This document shows positions 63,407 through 64,000 of a stretch of DNA of 64,000 nucleotides, in pieces; position 1 is the first letter of the stretch; each line of letters begins with the position of its first letter. Below the pieces are notes generated by a model, which was not told the origin of the DNA, ran no database searches, and worked only from the letters and a program-made list of their open reading frames with translations. Source of the stretch: Panacagrimonas sp052389915 (GTDB taxonomy: Bacteria; Pseudomonadota; Gammaproteobacteria; Nevskiales; Nevskiaceae); contig JBQTHL010000023.1 in NCBI GenBank assembly GCA_052389915.1, forward strand, positions 1 through 64,000, read 5' to 3'. Position numbers and translations under genes: made by a program.

Positions 63407-64000
63407 ATGGCAATCCGCGACGAGAAAAAGCAGCAGACCCGGCAGACGCTGCTTGACGCGGCCATCGCCCAGGTCGCGACCGGCCGCAGTTTCATGAGCC
63501 TGTCGCTGCGCGAGGTCACGCGCGATGCCGGCGTGGTGCCGGCCTCGTTCTATCGCCACTTCCGCGACATGGACGAGCTGGGCCTCGCGCTCGTCGACGA
63601 GACCTGCCAGCAGCTGCGCAAGCTGATCCGCGCCGCGCGCACGGTGCAGGCGCCGGGCGACAACATGCTCTCGGCCTCGGTGAGCACCTTCCTGCTCTAC
63701 GTCGAGAACAACCGCGCCGCGTTCCACTTCCTCACGCGCGAGCGCTACGGCGGCTCCAAGCCGATCCGCGACGCGATCGCGCGCGAGATCCGCGGCTTCG
63801 TCGTGGACCTCGCCGCCGACTTCGCAAAATTCCCGCACTACAACCAGTTGCCGCGCGAAGACCTGGAGATGATGGCGAGCCTGCTCGTGAACACGGTGGT
63901 ATCAGCGCTTGGCGAACTGCTGGAGCTGCCGCCGAATCACCCCGACGCAAAGGGCGCGATGACCAGGACGCTCACCGACCAGATGCGCGTGATTGTGCTG
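63407..64000 (+). CDS. FabR/DesT-like TetR family regulator (3' end outside window)
   Basis: The 198 codons present have no stop before the window ends. The HTH SLREVTRDAGVVPASFYRHF near residue 33-52 and the later DNMLSASVSTFLLYVENN segment look like FabR/DesT, the repressors of unsaturated fatty acid genes that sense acyl-CoA saturation. Divergence from the desaturase-reductase genes fits that role. Confidence 0.88.
   Translation, partial: MAIRDEKKQQTRQTLLDAAIAQVATGRSFMSLSLREVTRDAGVVPASFYRHFRDMDELGLALVDETCQQLRKLIRAARTVQAPGDNMLSASVSTFLLYVENNRAAFHFLTRERYGGSKPIRDAIAREIRGFVVDLAADFAKFPHYNQLPREDLEMMASLLVNTVVSALGELLELPPNHPDAKGAMTRTLTDQMRVIVL

Overview
The window is GC-rich, densely coded DNA from a Gammaproteobacterium. 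Gene pairs such as leuS-lptE, prfC, mltF, a CioAB-type cyanide-insensitive oxidase and DUF1302/DUF1329 proteins, together with Xanthomonas/Nevskia-type palindromic repeats, point to the Xanthomonadales/Nevskiales side of the class. This placement is an inference from gene content; no rRNA or other phylogenetic marker was compared.

Layout. 0-10 kb: an SDR enzyme, acylphosphatase, an MFS exporter, an OmpA-like porin, prfC, a DODA-type dioxygenase, and a cioA-cioB-DUF2474 terminal oxidase operon. 10.2-13.9 kb: an hvfX-hvfA-hvfB-hvfC operon for a copper-binding modified peptide (RiPP), with a divergent AraC regulator. 14.1-24.2 kb: a probable trans-envelope hydrophobic-substrate system (MMPL/RND permease, YCF48-type propeller, DUF1329, DUF1302) around a TetR regulator and an MpaB/Lcp-type oxygenase. 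24.4-34.4 kb: tRNA-Ile2, an OlsB/OlsA-like acyltransferase pair, a DUF4326/SDR/topoisomerase IB/lipoprotein operon, a sirtuin with an aspartyl protease, a spermidine-synthase fusion and a 2OG-Fe(II) oxygenase. 34.6-38.8 kb: a PHP/DUF3604-type exported protein, an anchored prolyl isomerase and a HupE/UreJ-like membrane protein.

38.9-50.5 kb is an accessory, rearranged stretch: a head-to-head pair of 5'-truncated genes (TetR and dienelactone hydrolase), two TetR-controlled modules (MFS/SDR/thioesterase and GST/CmcJ-like/SDR) with visible palindromic operators, a flavodoxin remnant, and a complete IS21-family element (2558 bp) flanked by a 6-bp target duplication. 50.7-64 kb returns to housekeeping content: tRNA-Ser(CGA), mltF, def, a thin-type ferredoxin, DUF481, a GlcF-like Fe-S protein, lptE, leuS, GST, a MoxR ATPase, and a fatty-acid desaturase/ferredoxin-reductase pair opposite a FabR/DesT-like regulator that runs off the window end.

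Together the genes suggest a free-living, aerobic organism with heavy investment in envelope lipids (ornithine-lipid-type synthesis, desaturation, lipid or hydrophobe export), metal handling and detoxification. The most unusual items are the Hvf metallophore operon with its degenerate EGKCG repeats, the envelope system whose propeller gene has a repeat element inside its export-signal region, the DUF1329 protein with a large helical insertion, and the reciprocal truncation at 39.49 kb.
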